Shown piece by piece: positions 32,794 through 43,025 of a DNA stretch of 64,000 bases. Location of the stretch: the NCBI GenBank assembly GCA_030762935.1, contig CM060897.1, positions 113,456,176-113,520,175 of the forward strand, written 5' to 3'. Position 1 is the stretch's first letter. Each line of letters starts with the position of its first letter. The notes under the pieces are model-generated. The model saw only the letters and a list, made by a program, of their open reading frames with translations, was not told the origin of the DNA and did no database searches. Origin of the DNA: Hymenopus coronatus. Its lineage: Eukaryota > Arthropoda > Insecta > Mantodea > Hymenopodidae. Both the position numbers and the translations under genes were made by a program.

Positions 32794-32810
32794 TCACATA
32801 TCAATCATCT
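32794..32810. repeat. 17-bp target-site duplication, right copy
   Basis: Exact repeat of 28102-28118, directly after the (TTCA)n LINE tail. The R850 body (ttttaaaggatttgtctatc) follows. Confidence 0.95.
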
Positions 32811-32992
32811 TTTAAAGGATTTGTCTATCGCTTTAGTCTGGCATATTCCCTTATTTCTCTTCTGCTTATAAGCAACTAATGAGTAAAAACCAATTCATGT
32901 TTATCTCGTTTAGCATGATATAGACAGATGAATTATCGTTTGTTATAATAGTTTGCTTGTGGAGAAGATCATGTGAATCCAGTAAATCAGAT
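32811..32992 (-). mobile_element. R850 copy M8 (minus), third segment
   Basis: The body resumes at 'ttaaaggatttgtctatcgc' and ends with the left terminus 'agaagatcatgtgaatcc...aaatcagatt'. Together with 26594-27043 and 27916-28118 it makes one copy spread over 6.4 kb. Confidence 0.85.
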
Positions 32993-33378
32993 TTTAGAAA
33001 AAGGTTCGCGTGTGTCTGTGCACAGTGTAGTTCAAAAAGGATACGTCCGTTAAATACCAAAGTATTTAACTTCAGTATCTTCCAAGGCTACAACACAAGG
33101 ATTTTCAAAAATATCCCCCCACTCCCAACCACCACTTTACTTGGAATTTTTTTAAAAGTTTTGATTTTCTCAAAAAAGACTAACAATTTTGATTATAACG
33201 TTGTATATTAAAATATTTACATCACAAATAGTATATATATCTTAAATGTTCTGGGAAAAGCCTATGAAGATTTCTTTATTCTGGATGAATTTTATTCAAT
33301 TTTGTATAACTGGTGGACTAAACCTTACCACACAAAATGCGTAACACATCGTTAAAACATATAGGCTATGTCATTTAC

Positions 33379-33416
<38 letters not shown>

Positions 33417-33693
33417 TAGAAATGAGCCTTTTCTGAGACATTACTTGTTATTGGTTTCAGCTTTGAATCACTTACACTTTTCTCAAGCAGGACCACACAA
33501 AGCGATCCGAGCTTCAAATGTTTCACATAGTGACGAGCTTTTAAAGCTAGTGTATTCCCTTCTATTTAAAAATAAGCAAGCAATAAGACCAAATATCTCA
33601 ATTAGATTGATGTAGATTAAGTAGCAATCTTTTGTTAGGATAGTATGAATTTGGAAAAGCAAGAGAACATTATGTAAATGGAACACATCAGAG
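32993..33693 (-). mobile_element. R850 copy M9 (minus), hairpin end missing, with T-run
   Basis: Starts at 'agaaaaaggttcgcgtgtgtc' immediately after M8 and ends 'gaacattatgtaaatggaac'. It contains a poly-T tract of about 35 bp (33380-33415) at the point where other minus copies read 'acattttttcgtgg'. Confidence 0.8.
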
Positions 33694-34067
33694 CATTTTG
33701 ACATCTACTTTTCTTCTTTCTCCTCTTTCAAAAAGCAAAAATTCCGTTTTAAACCCCCCAAAAGCCCACAGAAACCATTTTAATTTTATCCGTTTATCAA
33801 AATATTTCCTAGTTGATACCTGAAGGGCGTAAGCATCTTGAATATTGCGGTGAAGTCCATTTCTCTCGACATCACAAGAAACATAAGACAAGATTAATAA
33901 CTACGTGGTGACTCCTCTCATTGATTTCAGTAGGATAATTGTTAATTGTTAATATTCATAATAACCATTAAAGGTCCATACAGTAATGGTTTTCTTGTTA
34001 GGCTAAATTTTTGAAGTGATTAGTGACTATGAAACATGACAAAAAGCTAAGTATTCAGAAACTTAAA
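33694..34067. other. Unassigned sequence
   Basis: Mixed AT-rich sequence between R850 M9 and a SINE-C fragment. Nothing recognised. Confidence 0.5.
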
Positions 34068-34243
34068 AGCAGAATCCCAAGCGACCACATATGGGACATG
34101 CAGGGGCAGGTTTTCTCCGGTTCTCTGGTTCCCCCCCCCCATTACATTCCACAGGTGCTCCATCTCTATTCTATGTGTCACCAGTGTCATCACCTGCGGT
34201 GCCATAGTAGTAAAAGCGGTCGTTAAACACTAAACAAAACAAT
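34068..34243 (+). mobile_element. SINE family C, 5-prime truncated
   Basis: Starts at 'aatcccaagcgaccacatat', just after box B of the family, and continues 'ggttttctccggttctctgg', 'tgtcatcacctgcggtgcca' and 'gtaaaagcggtcgttaaaca'. The tRNA-derived head is missing. A ten-C tract at 34131-34140 is private. Confidence 0.8.
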
Positions 34244-34689
34244 AACCCAAACCATAATGGGAACAATCCATTAACTTAAAGAGATTAGTGGCTTAAAAAT
34301 AAAGAGGGGATATCTTTGCATATTACAAATCATGTGACAGACATTAATATTACTTCTAGAGGTAAAACTGGACTAGGAAGACATGCAGAAAACAACAATC
34401 ATAAAAATAACACTAAAGGTCTTGTAGGCGAGGGGTTCTTTTAACATCTTTAGAAAGTGCAATTTTAATATTAAACCATGAGACAAAAGATGTGAAAGAT
34501 AGATTGAGTGCGTTTGTAGCAGAACACAATCTTTGTTTTAATGTAATGAAACATTTTCCACAGTTGATCAAAGCAATTTGCTCAGATTTGAAGATTGTAA
34601 AAAAAATAAATGAATAAATAGTAATAACAAAAGTAATCATAAAAAATATGAGATAAATATGGCATTCGAAAATCTACTTCTTTCACTCA
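34244..34689. other. Unassigned AT-rich sequence
   Basis: No repeat family or gene is evident. Confidence 0.5.
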
Positions 34690-34806
34690 ACAGAATAATG
34701 CTCTCATTAGCACAATGTAAAAGGTATAATAGATAAAAGAATAATCTTCCGTAAGAATAGTATATAATCGGAACAGCTAGAGAAAGCTGTGTGAACTGAA
34801 CGCATT
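34690..34806 (-). mobile_element. R850 fragment (minus), left-terminal 115 bp
   Basis: Matches the last part of minus copies: 'agaataatcttccgtaagaatag' then 'agctagagaaagctgtgtga' and 'aacgcattagc'. Confidence 0.6.
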
Positions 34807-34881
34807 AGCTTTTGTTTCTTATATAAAGAGCTCTTACTGATAGGTGTATAGTTTGCAGTAAGTCAACCAGTACGAAATATT

Positions 34882-35030
34882 TACTTTCTTTATTACGTAT
34901 GTATAAGGAGAGGTATGTATAGGTATGTTCCAATCAAAAACCCGATACCAAGATTTCACCGGAAATACACATTTAAAGGTGCTCTATTTCCATAAAAAAA
35001 CGTTCATACTTTCTCTACATATACTATGCA
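34882..35030 (-). mobile_element. R850 fragment (minus), hairpin end
   Basis: Degraded hairpin (actttctttattacgtatg ... aggagaggtatg), then 'aaacccgataccaagatttc' and 'accggaaatacacattt'. A second hairpin-like start (actttctctacatatactatg) lies at about 35008. Confidence 0.6.
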
Positions 35031-37740
35031 CTACAGTTCAAAGCTAATACCCAACTTCTGTTTTACCTCGCGAAGGGTCACCAAATTTTCAGGCGTTTCT
35101 GCATGGGAATGAAATTTACCATATCATCTTTTCCTTCCTGATTCAAAAGAACATAGCAGCCATCCGCTAATGATTTAAGTAATCATGTAAATCAACGGAA
35201 AAATATTACAAATTCAACTACAATGTGTCTGCAAAGAATGTGTTTCAATTAAGTAATGGGCCTAAAGTAAAACGCTCCTAGTTTAGGTGTTTTTCTTACA
35301 AAGGAAAGTTTAATCAGCAACTGTGTCTAGAATAGCTGAATTATGTTACTGCCGAATACCAGAGAATTGGTAAGGAGGATTGAATCCCGTGTAAAATTCG
35401 ACATTTTTTTAACATCCTTTTTAACATGACTTGTGCCGAATATAAATTTTACCGATTTTTGGAACCTCTTTCTATAAACATCTTGCTTTAGAGCAGAAAA
35501 TTACATGAACACTGTAATATGATTAGAACTTTATAACTTGATGTTTTTAAAATATAAATTACAAATTCTGCAAATAAAACGTCTACCTCAACTGTCAATA
35601 TTCCTCCCAAAGTCAATATTCCTCCCAAAGTCAATATTTTCCTATAAACAGCCTCATTAGAAGTGTTCTGTATATAATTATCTATTATCATTTTAAAGGA
35701 TTAATTTCGGCTATGCAATGTTAATGTTTAAAATGGATTTAAGAAAGCATTTATATATCTTTCATGCTGGAAGGACTCGTTCGATAAGAAGGGAATTAAC
35801 CCTTTCAGACCTGACTTTTTATGCTTCATTGAAAAACTTTTCTGTGAACCTCCTTGTCCATATTGTAACAAAAGCTCCAAAGTAGTTCTAAACTTGGCCA
35901 CAGATAGCAGCACAAAACTGGAAAACTTGAAAAACATAACAGTTCACGCCCCCAAGTGATCTAAATAGTAATTACAGCTTTTAAATTTATTACATAGTCA
36001 TGTCCTTTCCAATGACACCAAGACTGAAAAGGCTAAAACGTCAAACACAAAAATGAAAGTAATTTCTTTAGAAATATTGAATGAATTCAATGTCTATAGA
36101 TTTCTTTATAGTTAATTATGCAGATTTAAAAGAATTGACAGCAAGTTAATTTAATATATTATTACATATCATAGGAATATATTTAATAGTGTAACATATT
36201 AATTTCACAAAATGCATTTTAAATAGTATCGGATGCCAACAAATAAATTAATTAATTACATATTAAACAGAGCATAATACAGCTGTGAATTGCATGAACG
36301 TGAAACAGCCTTTATGCTTAGCAGCGTTGCCATTTTGTTTATTTCCAAGCACTATACAATGGCGTCATGTCCCCATTAACTCGCTGTCTGGAAGTTGACT
36401 TTATGCCTGTCCTCTGCTCTTGAACCCAACAAATAATCTCGAGGAATTAAAGATGTTTGTTATTGTTCCATTTCAGAAAATAAGCGGCCGGGAGGTCATG
36501 ATTGAACCATCATCTGCTGGCGCTTTCTGAACTCATGGATAGCGATCCAAAGACCTTACCTATTCCTCAATTAAGAGGTGCGCTCTATTAAAATAATATG
36601 GAGTGTTTTTTTTTCACTAACTTTGCAGCAAAGTTGCAGAATATATTTTTGTTTTTGGTCTCTAAATATTAACTAGGAGATTATTTAGGAGACGGGGAAA
36701 CAATTTTCTAGATAGATTCCTTTAGTTGATTTTGTTAGTGACATAAAATGAAAATAAAATGATTAAAACGATATAATTGGTTATTATATGTTCCCGGTGG
36801 TAGACATTTAAAAATATTGGATAGGTAGATCCAAGAACAGTATTATGAACTTTCATTATTAATAAACTGCATGAAGAATTAAAACTTTTAATTGGGGAAA
36901 AAATTAATCTACATTTATTTTTATTTTTGCCATCAGACTGCTCGTGTGGAGTTTGCCAGCCTCCCATCGAGCACCTCCCCAAGTGGCAATGCCCACCAGA
37001 TATGGCAGGTACCGAGGAAATAAAATACCCGGGGTGGACCAAAACTAGCACAACAGCAGCGGGTGGATGTTACTCGGTAGCTATAGACGGTTACAGTGAC
37101 TTTCAATGGGATGAGATTTATCCTTGAGCGCCACCAGGCCGGCAGTCAATCGTAGTGCTGCTGTGTTGACATATTGCATTCGCGCCTAACTGGGGAACGC
37201 GATAAGTGATTCCGCCTCTCATAAATACTGCTTGCGCTGAGACGAAATATTCATATTTTATAAAAAATAATTCACGAAGACGATTGCGAATAAAGTTCGT
37301 AGCAGAAACGTAAAAAACCACAGGTTTTAGCTCAAATAGTTTTCATAATACATATTAATAAATATTATGCGCCAGGCAGATTTGCATGTTCAGTGCGCGA
37401 GTGAGAGAGAAATATAAAAACAGTGAGAGTAGCGACCTGCCAACGCAGGGCACGATAACGCACCTTGTTCGCTGCAGAGTAGAACTCATTTGAAAAGCAT
37501 AGGAGAAGGAAACACGAAGATAAACCTGGGTAACCAAGACTCAATAGCCCCAAAGGCAACATGACTAGGAGAAGGTGCTTGTAAGACGAACTCCTTGTTC
37601 TAAACTTAGAAGTTGTGTGAAGAGCTGATAGCCCATTCACGTACAACAAAAGAATAATACTCCTCAGATCCAGAGTAAATGCCGGACTGATTTGCATATG
37701 GCAATCCAAGCACAGAATAAAATTACGATGGGAGTCGTTT
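35031..37740. other. Repeat-poor interval, 2.7 kb, with one weak exon-like frame
   Basis: Free of R850 and SINE-C sequence. It holds an imperfect 19-bp tandem duplication (35592-35638, attcctcccaaagtcaat) and the possible exon at 36927. Otherwise AT-rich, turning GC-richer at 36950-37220. This and 23.5-25.6 kb are the best candidates for old host DNA. Confidence 0.45.
36927..37127 (+). other. Possible exon, unrecognised
   Basis: The frame encodes a Cys/Pro/Trp-containing stretch (DCSCGVCQPPIEHLPKWQCP, then GTEEIKYPGWTK) ending in TGA. It is preceded by a pyrimidine-rich run and an AG (atttttgccatcag), as a splice acceptor would be, and contains a GT (ggcag/gtacc) usable as a donor. The opposite strand is also open for about 100 codons, so composition alone could explain it. 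No family recognised. Confidence 0.15.
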
Positions 37741-37826
37741 TTTCAGTTCAGTTCAATCGAGCTTTGGACGACGAGATAGCGTAAGTGAGGTTATAGTTTG
37801 TAATTTGGTTTAAATTGTTGTACATA

Positions 37827-37965
37827 ATGAGTGGAAAACGAAAGTTTTCACAAATTGAGGAAGAGAGAATAATTGACTTTGTTCGTCATAGCGAACTTTT
37901 ATACAACGCATAAATATATAGAAATATAGAGAAGAAACAGAGTCTTTGGAAGGAGTTGGGAAAAT
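37827..37965 (+). pseudogene. MADF-domain protein N-terminus (Harbinger accessory ORF)
   Basis: ATG-initiated: MSGKRKFSQIEEERIIDFVR, then HSELLYNA, an in-frame TAA, and onward YRNIEKKQSLWKELGK. This is the first half of a MADF domain (I.xVxxxPxLYxxxxxxYxxxxxKxxxWxEIA), which binds DNA and helps recruit the Harbinger nuclease. It is broken by the stop and truncated soon after. Confidence 0.65.
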
Positions 37966-37989
37966 CTGCCGTGTCTGTAATTATATGTA

Positions 37990-38215
37990 GCATATTTCTT
38001 GCTATGCAGTGAATGTGTAGAGCAAAGGCTTCATCACAAAGAATGACATGCTGTTCTACTGGGTCAGTTTCTGGTATCTTTGCTGGGCCAGGAATATTAA
38101 ACTGCTCTTCAAAAATATTCCTACATCAATGTCATTGTCCTTCAGGTGCCTCCTAAACAAAACTTCATAGGCACCCTTTGAATTACTATTAACAAACATG
38201 GGATGCAGCTCACAG
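37990..38215 (-). pseudogene. Harbinger-type nuclease (DDE_4) fragment
   Basis: Minus-strand frames give ELHPMFVNSNSKGAYEV, then after a shift VPGPAKIPETDPVEQHVIL and CDEAFALHIHCIA. The DEAF motif, preceded by a V-I/L run, matches the second catalytic aspartate region of PIF/Harbinger nucleases (typically VxDDAFxL). The N-terminal catalytic region and the last glutamate are not present. Confidence 0.6.
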
Positions 38216-38396
38216 CGTTTCCTACAACTTATCACTACTATCTGTTAATTCATCGACCAAAAGAAAAAAAAATCAAGGTATCCAACTCCAACTTTATTCA
38301 CTGCCATGCAACTTCTCAACCATTCTTCAGCCATTTTAATGATGTGCACCTTCCAATACAGTTTTCTAGGAAAGCACTACTGAACTGAACTGAATA

Positions 38397-38814
38397 TAAC
38401 TTTTCAGTTTTAAGTTCTAGTTCAGTTGAGTTTGTTTTTCAGATTGCAGGAAAGCAAGCCTTTACGGATACCTACTTCTCCGTCTCTTCTACTACCAACT
38501 GCCCTCTCTTGTCTTTTGTTTGACCAGATATATCACCCAACTGCTGGGCTTCTTATGAACTTCTGGTACCACTAATATGGTTGCTTGCGCAGGAAAACTT
38601 ATATTTTCGAAAACTTTTTTTTTGGTTACAAGTCTTCTTGTGCTTTGTTAAAAGCATAACTTTTGAAATATTTAAGAACAAGGATACAGATAACAATGTT
38701 AGTATCTATTAGCCCAACAGCGCCGTATTCCACTGTACGGATAAACCTACATGCAATAAAAAGATTGCAGAAATCAACGTGGCAATTTGAAGCAAATACC
38801 GATAAACTCACGAG
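38397..38814. other. Unassigned sequence
   Basis: Includes scattered cagtt/gttcagtt repeats at 38403-38435 next to the Harbinger end. No gene found. Confidence 0.45.
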
Positions 38815-39150
38815 GAACCTTGGCATACCGCCCGGCCGCTGCGTCCCCCGTCTCGGTCCACTACAGACATCATGGAAGGGGTGCAGTATTGGAGGGTGAG
38901 ACGGGGTCAGCGCCTCGAGCCACCCCGGCCGGTTAATACAGTCATCATGACCTGGAGCCGCTACTTCTGCATCAGGTAGCTCCTCAATTGGTCCCCCAGG
39001 GACCTTACGAGGCTGAGTGCAACCTGGGCCAGGTCTCCCAGCGGGGGAAAAATCCCCACGCCGGTACTGGGGATCGAACCCAAGTTTCCCGCTTGGTAAG
39101 TAGATGCGCTAAGGAGACGACCACCGATCAGTAGTGGTCTTAGTAAATAC
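38815..39150 (-). mobile_element. tRNA-derived SINE, family E (minus)
   Basis: On the minus strand: head 'ggtggtcgtctccttagcgc', box B 'gggttcgatcccc' (complement at 39069-39081), then 'ggggatttttcccccgctgg', 'gcactcagcctcgtaaggtc' and 'ttaaccggccggggtggctc', ending near 'gccgggcggtatgccaaggt'. GC content is far above the surroundings, which fits a fairly young SINE. One copy in the window. Confidence 0.65.
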
Positions 39151-40076
39151 CCTGAGTGACCCTCGTTGCACACACACCTCTTGCATATAAGCAAAATCAG
39201 TGAGAGCCGTTTAAGCAAAAACTAGAGCATCTAGTGCTTTACTGTATTATCGTTAACATTATTGCGCAGTATACGTTCAGCAGAATAAATCAAAACACTA
39301 GGGCACATAGTGTTACTCTGTATTACTATCATGCATATTATTACTCACTATATGTTTAGCAGCATTAATCACAGGATAAATACATCGAGAATAAATAAAA
39401 ATGTGTAAACAGCACAACGAAACATAATCCAATCACTAGCACACGTCGTGGGGTGATATTTTATCTGATTTCGTAATTCGTTAAGGCGCTTTTGTTTTGC
39501 CTGTATAGCATATAATAAATAAATAATAATTAATAACAGTATCTAATAATAATAATAATAATAATAATAACAGCAACAACAACAATATAGTGAAATAACC
39601 CATGCTGTAGTTTTTCAGATTTTACGGCGTTTTCATATTTTGGATTCAATCTGCTATGCATAATATTATTAATAATAATAATAATAATAATAATCCATGC
39701 TTTAATGCTTTTATTTATTCTAGAGGGTGTCTAGTCTCTAATGTTAAATAGGAACAGCATAAACACAATTACGTTGCGATTAATATGGTTACCGGGGCCT
39801 GCTGTTAAGGGTTACTTTTGGCCTGAATATGCTGGTGTACACAGAACATGTGACTATCTGCTAGTGTATGCTTGGTAAATAGGAATCCGCGTGAAAGAAG
39901 AGGAATAATGATTGATATAGGAACTACTTTATTCAGCTTGATTTTTTAGTTATCGCTCCCCTCGCTTGTTTTTAATATCACATAACAGTTAACTAAATAC
40001 AATAATTGTACACTTAGATATTCCATGTTCCTTAGACTCAAACGCCCAAACAATGTACCATCATCTTATTGACAGT
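39151..40076. other. Unassigned AT-rich sequence with (AAT)n tracts and a degenerate 75-80-bp duplication
   Basis: 39229-39300 and 39308-39375 are diverged tandem copies (tactgtattatcgttaacatta / tctgtattactatcatgcat; cagcagaataaatca / agcagcattaatca). (AAT)n runs lie at 39546-39575 and 39667-39693. Confidence 0.55.
39546..39575. repeat. (AAT)n microsatellite
   Basis: About ten AAT units followed by aac-type units. A second run of about nine units lies at 39667-39693. Confidence 0.9.
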
Positions 40077-40490
40077 TTTACTTTCTCTACACACATTTAT
40101 ATACATAGTGTATAGAGAAGGTATTGTAATGCACCCAAAAATTCGATACCTATATTTCACCGTAAATATACATGTTTTGGTTCCACCAGGACCCAAAAAA
40201 AGCATTTTTGGAAGAAAGGTTCGTGTCTGTCTATGGACAGCATAGCTCAAAAACGAAAAGACCGTTGAACGAAAAGACTTGGTATTTAAGTTTGGTATCT
40301 TCCAACGATGCGGCACGAAGATTTCCAAGAAAATCCCCCCTCCCTCAGCTACCCTTTACATGGATTTTTTTCTCGAAAATATTGATTTTCTCAAAAATGG
40401 CTCTAACGACTTTGATTAAAATGTATATATTAAAGATTTTTACGTCACAAATAAAATGTATATTCTGAATTTTCTGGAAATAGCCTCTCA
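40077..40490 (-). mobile_element. R850 copy M10 (minus), hairpin half
   Basis: Good hairpin end (tttactttctctacacacat / atagtgtatagagaaggta), then the normal order through the palindrome region to 'ttctggaaatagcctctcaa', where homology stops. Confidence 0.8.
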
Positions 40491-40925
40491 AGAATGCATT
40501 GTCTATGCTTTCGATTGATAACGTTTCTTTGAACCATTACAATTATGTTTCTCCGGGGCGTTCTCTGTACAAAAGTACAGAACATTTCCTCTAATCTCAC
40601 AAGATGAGTATCCTTGTTTGCTTCTATTGTATTTTGATCATCACTATGGCGGTAACAATATTTTAATGTTACATTAATATAAAGCATAACATATAAATTT
40701 TTCATATGTACATATATTAAATAGTTTACAACTGTGGTATAATGATGCCTTGTGCAGAAAAACATTCTTTATATTGTTTCATTTACAATTATTATTATTT
40801 CGGTGTCGCAGATCTAACTCTCGCGAACGTACGGTTTTGCAAACTAACGTTCACATGCTTCTTGGCCGACCATTTTATAATCCATATTTGTTACACATTT
40901 CTGCTTTATCAAGCATCCTTTTTAT
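40491..40925. other. Unassigned sequence
   Basis: An open minus frame (40445-40765) includes EANKDTHLVRLEEMF, which looks protein-like, but I recognise no family and it is fused to AT-rich nonsense. Possibly a transposon remnant. Confidence 0.35.
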
Positions 40926-41305
40926 TGTAATATATATTTTATTGACTCAGAATATAGTTACAAATAATCACATTTCCACTGCTAAAATGACTCAGTCGAC
41001 GTTAGACAGTTTGCAATTGCACGCACCTCTGCGCGCTTACACTCCTGTCACTCACGAATCAGTCTTCCTCCTTTTTATAGCGAGAAAATGAGGTCACAGA
41101 GCTTCCTGGAACCTTCTAGAAACCCACTATTTAAGAAGGACCGAGTGTCCAGAAGAACGGTTACAGTAGCGGTACACTTTCTGGTCTTGTGTACGCAAGG
41201 TTTTGTTTCCCATGGTATCCAACTGCGATGTCTCACATTCCAGTTTCACTGCCGCATACCAGAGCGAACGCGAAAGAAGTCATACACATTGACTGCATTG
41301 TCACA
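40926..41305 (-). mobile_element. LTR-like repeat, copy 1 (minus), probable solo LTR
   Basis: Read on the minus strand it starts TGTGACAATGCAG and ends ..ATATTACA. It holds heat-shock-type pentamers, a TATA box (TATAAAAAG) about 230 bp from the start, and a polyadenylation signal (CAATAAAAT, 40936-40944) near its end, the order of U3-R-U5. A homologue with the same start and promoter lies at 60262-60659. No matching 5-bp target duplication was seen, so the inner end is uncertain and 'LTR' is an inference. Confidence 0.6.
41071..41122 (-). promoter_or_regulatory. Heat-shock-element-like motif plus TATA box
   Basis: Three perfectly phased pentamers nGAAn-nTTCn-nGAAn at 41108-41122 (GAA 41109, TTC 41114, GAA 41119), which is the consensus HSF trimer site. 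On the minus strand they are followed 28 bp later by TATAAAAAG (41071-41079). This spacing resembles insect hsp promoters. Confidence 0.6.
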
Positions 41306-42101
41306 GTAGTTTATTGCTACGAGTTTTAATTACCACTATCTAAATGGCATATACTATAGCACCATTGCGCTATAACAGCTCTGTGAGATATACAATGTAG
41401 AAGTATAATATTAAATATAACATATCCTGATGGTGATGACGTCACATGACATTTCTTGCTAATATGCATTTCTTCGTTATTATGCCAGATCAATGTATTA
41501 CAATCATTTCTCGTCTGTTTTTGGACAATTATTAACACTTATTTAGACGAATCATGACTAAATACCGCTTTAGAATACCCAAAAGGGAGTGCAACCAGTG
41601 TGAAAACATCTCTTTAAAAGCACCTTTCATAGGCTGCTGAATACAACACAGCAATTATAACTGCTTGCCTACTTAGCAAGCGCTGTAATGGCGTGAATTG
41701 AATTATAAAGATGCAGGAAGAACAGCTGAAGCTCGCTGAACTGGGCCTTTGTGAGTAATTAATTACACCGCTCGTATTTTCTTTTAATATCAAGATACCT
41801 TACACCTCATCGCCCAGAAGCAATTAACTCTCCCTTTTCTTTTCTTTCTTATGGATAAAACACCAAAGTGAAGCTAGCATTCGGTTTTTTTAACATAACC
41901 CAGAAGTCATCTCCTGGGCCAATTTTACACCCTTGGAGGAACATGTGATATATTACCCTTTCCAGCCATATAAGAGGGGAAAGTGATATTAGGAATTGGA
42001 TTTGCTTTATATTTTGGATAGAGCTTTCCTAATGTTTTTGAGGTCTTTATTAGGGCATTTTTTCTTTAATTATTACTTTTTAATTTTCTCTACTATAAAC
42101 G
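41306..42101. other. Unassigned sequence
   Basis: AT-rich. No repeat from this window and no coding signal. Confidence 0.5.
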
Positions 42102-42266
42102 TACGAGGACCATCCTGAAAGTAACAAATGATTTAGCATAGCTAAATAATAACGATAGTTACCAACACAAACCTTTATTTACAAAGTTACAGTACCATAC
42201 TCTATTTCTCTCCATTCTGTCAAGATATTTACTGTCACGTGGTACCAATGTTTTAATGCCGATATC

Positions 42267-42508
42267 GTGCCGTGCCGTGGCCGAGTGGTTAGACCACTAG
42301 CCTCTCACCTAGACGGCCGGGGTTCGATCCCAAGCGACCGCATGTGAGATTTGTGGTGGACAAAGCGGCGCTGGTGCTGGTTTTCTCCGAGTACTCCGGT
42401 TTCCCCCGCCATCGCATTCCACCGGTGCTCCATCATCATTCATGTATCATCTGTGCCACCGCCGACGGTGCCATTAGTAGTTAAAGCGGGCGTTAAACAC
42501 TACAAAAA
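42267..42508 (+). mobile_element. tRNA-derived SINE, family C, full length with target duplication
   Basis: Head: 'gtggccgagtggttagacca' (box A, Leu/Ser-tRNA-like) and 'ggttcgatccc' (box B). Body: 'ttctccgagtactccggttt', 'cccccgcca', 'gtgccaccgccgacggtgcc', ending 'gggcgttaaacactac' plus a short A-run. Flanked by the 12-bp direct repeat AATGCCGATATC (42255-42266 and 42509-42520). This is the reference copy for the family. Confidence 0.9.
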
Positions 42509-42599
42509 AATGCCGATATCATGCTTTACTACTGCCAAAGAAACTATTAGTTTTTCTGAATGCATAACATGTTTGGCCAATCGAAATTTATAGGCAAAT

Positions 42600-42819
42600 A
42601 ACGCAAGTGTATGGTGATAATGCAATGAACAGGTCTTCAGTAAGTAAATGGCGCCTTTACGAGTATTCAAGCGTGTGTGAAAAAGACCGGAGTGGAAATT
42701 CATCGATCTTTAAGGAGAAGTTGAAAGCAAATTTAGATAAAATGATTAAGAAAACCGGCGTTTCGCTTTACACACCGTACATGACGTTTTGGATGGAAAA
42801 TAGTTCCCAGCCAAAGTGA
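42600..42819 (+). pseudogene. mariner transposase N-terminal remnant
   Basis: The frame reads VYGDNAMNRSSVSKW, then EKDRSGNSSIFKE and LDKMIKK. VYGxxAMNRxxVxKW is the second helix-turn-helix of mariner-type transposases and the next part aligns with the DDERSGRPS linker. The catalytic domain is missing, consistent with an internally deleted element. Confidence 0.65.
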
Positions 42820-43025
42820 AAGTGACATCTTGGCTCATATCTTTAGTGGTGGAAGAGTATTACATTGAAAAACTGGTGTCATGTGTAACTAAATACCTTG
42901 ATAGTAATGACGATTACGTTGAAAATAAAGGTACTGTAACTTTGTAAATAAAGTTTTGTATTGATAACTTTCGGAATTGTTTAGTTATGTCAAATCGTCT
43001 GTTACTTTCTGGCTGGCCTCCGAAG

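Larger units (their letters stand above)
37741..38396. mobile_element. PIF/Harbinger deletion derivative
   Basis: Ends are inverted: 'ttcagttcagttca' at about 37742 and its complement 'tgaactgaactgaa' at about 38380-38393 (14 bp). Inside are remnants of both Harbinger genes in convergent orientation, a MADF-type DNA-binding protein on plus and a DDE nuclease fragment on minus. The 3-bp target duplication expected of Harbinger is not obvious at these ends. Most of the nuclease gene is deleted. Confidence 0.7.
42102..43025 (+). mobile_element. mariner-type deletion derivative with about 90-bp terminal inverted repeats
   Basis: The left end (42102-42196, 'ctgaaagtaacaaatgattt' ... 'tttatttacaaagttacagt') is the reverse complement of the right end (about 42937-43025) at roughly 75-80% by eye, with 'tttacaaagttacagtacc' identical. 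The interior holds a transposase remnant on plus and a nested SINE C. It is a different element from the one at 17118, since the arms do not match. Confidence 0.8.

Noticed and set aside
40926..41310. Five-bp target duplication around the LTR-like repeat
   Set aside because: TTTAT on one side and GTAGT on the other do not match; the boundary may be misplaced or the site rearranged.
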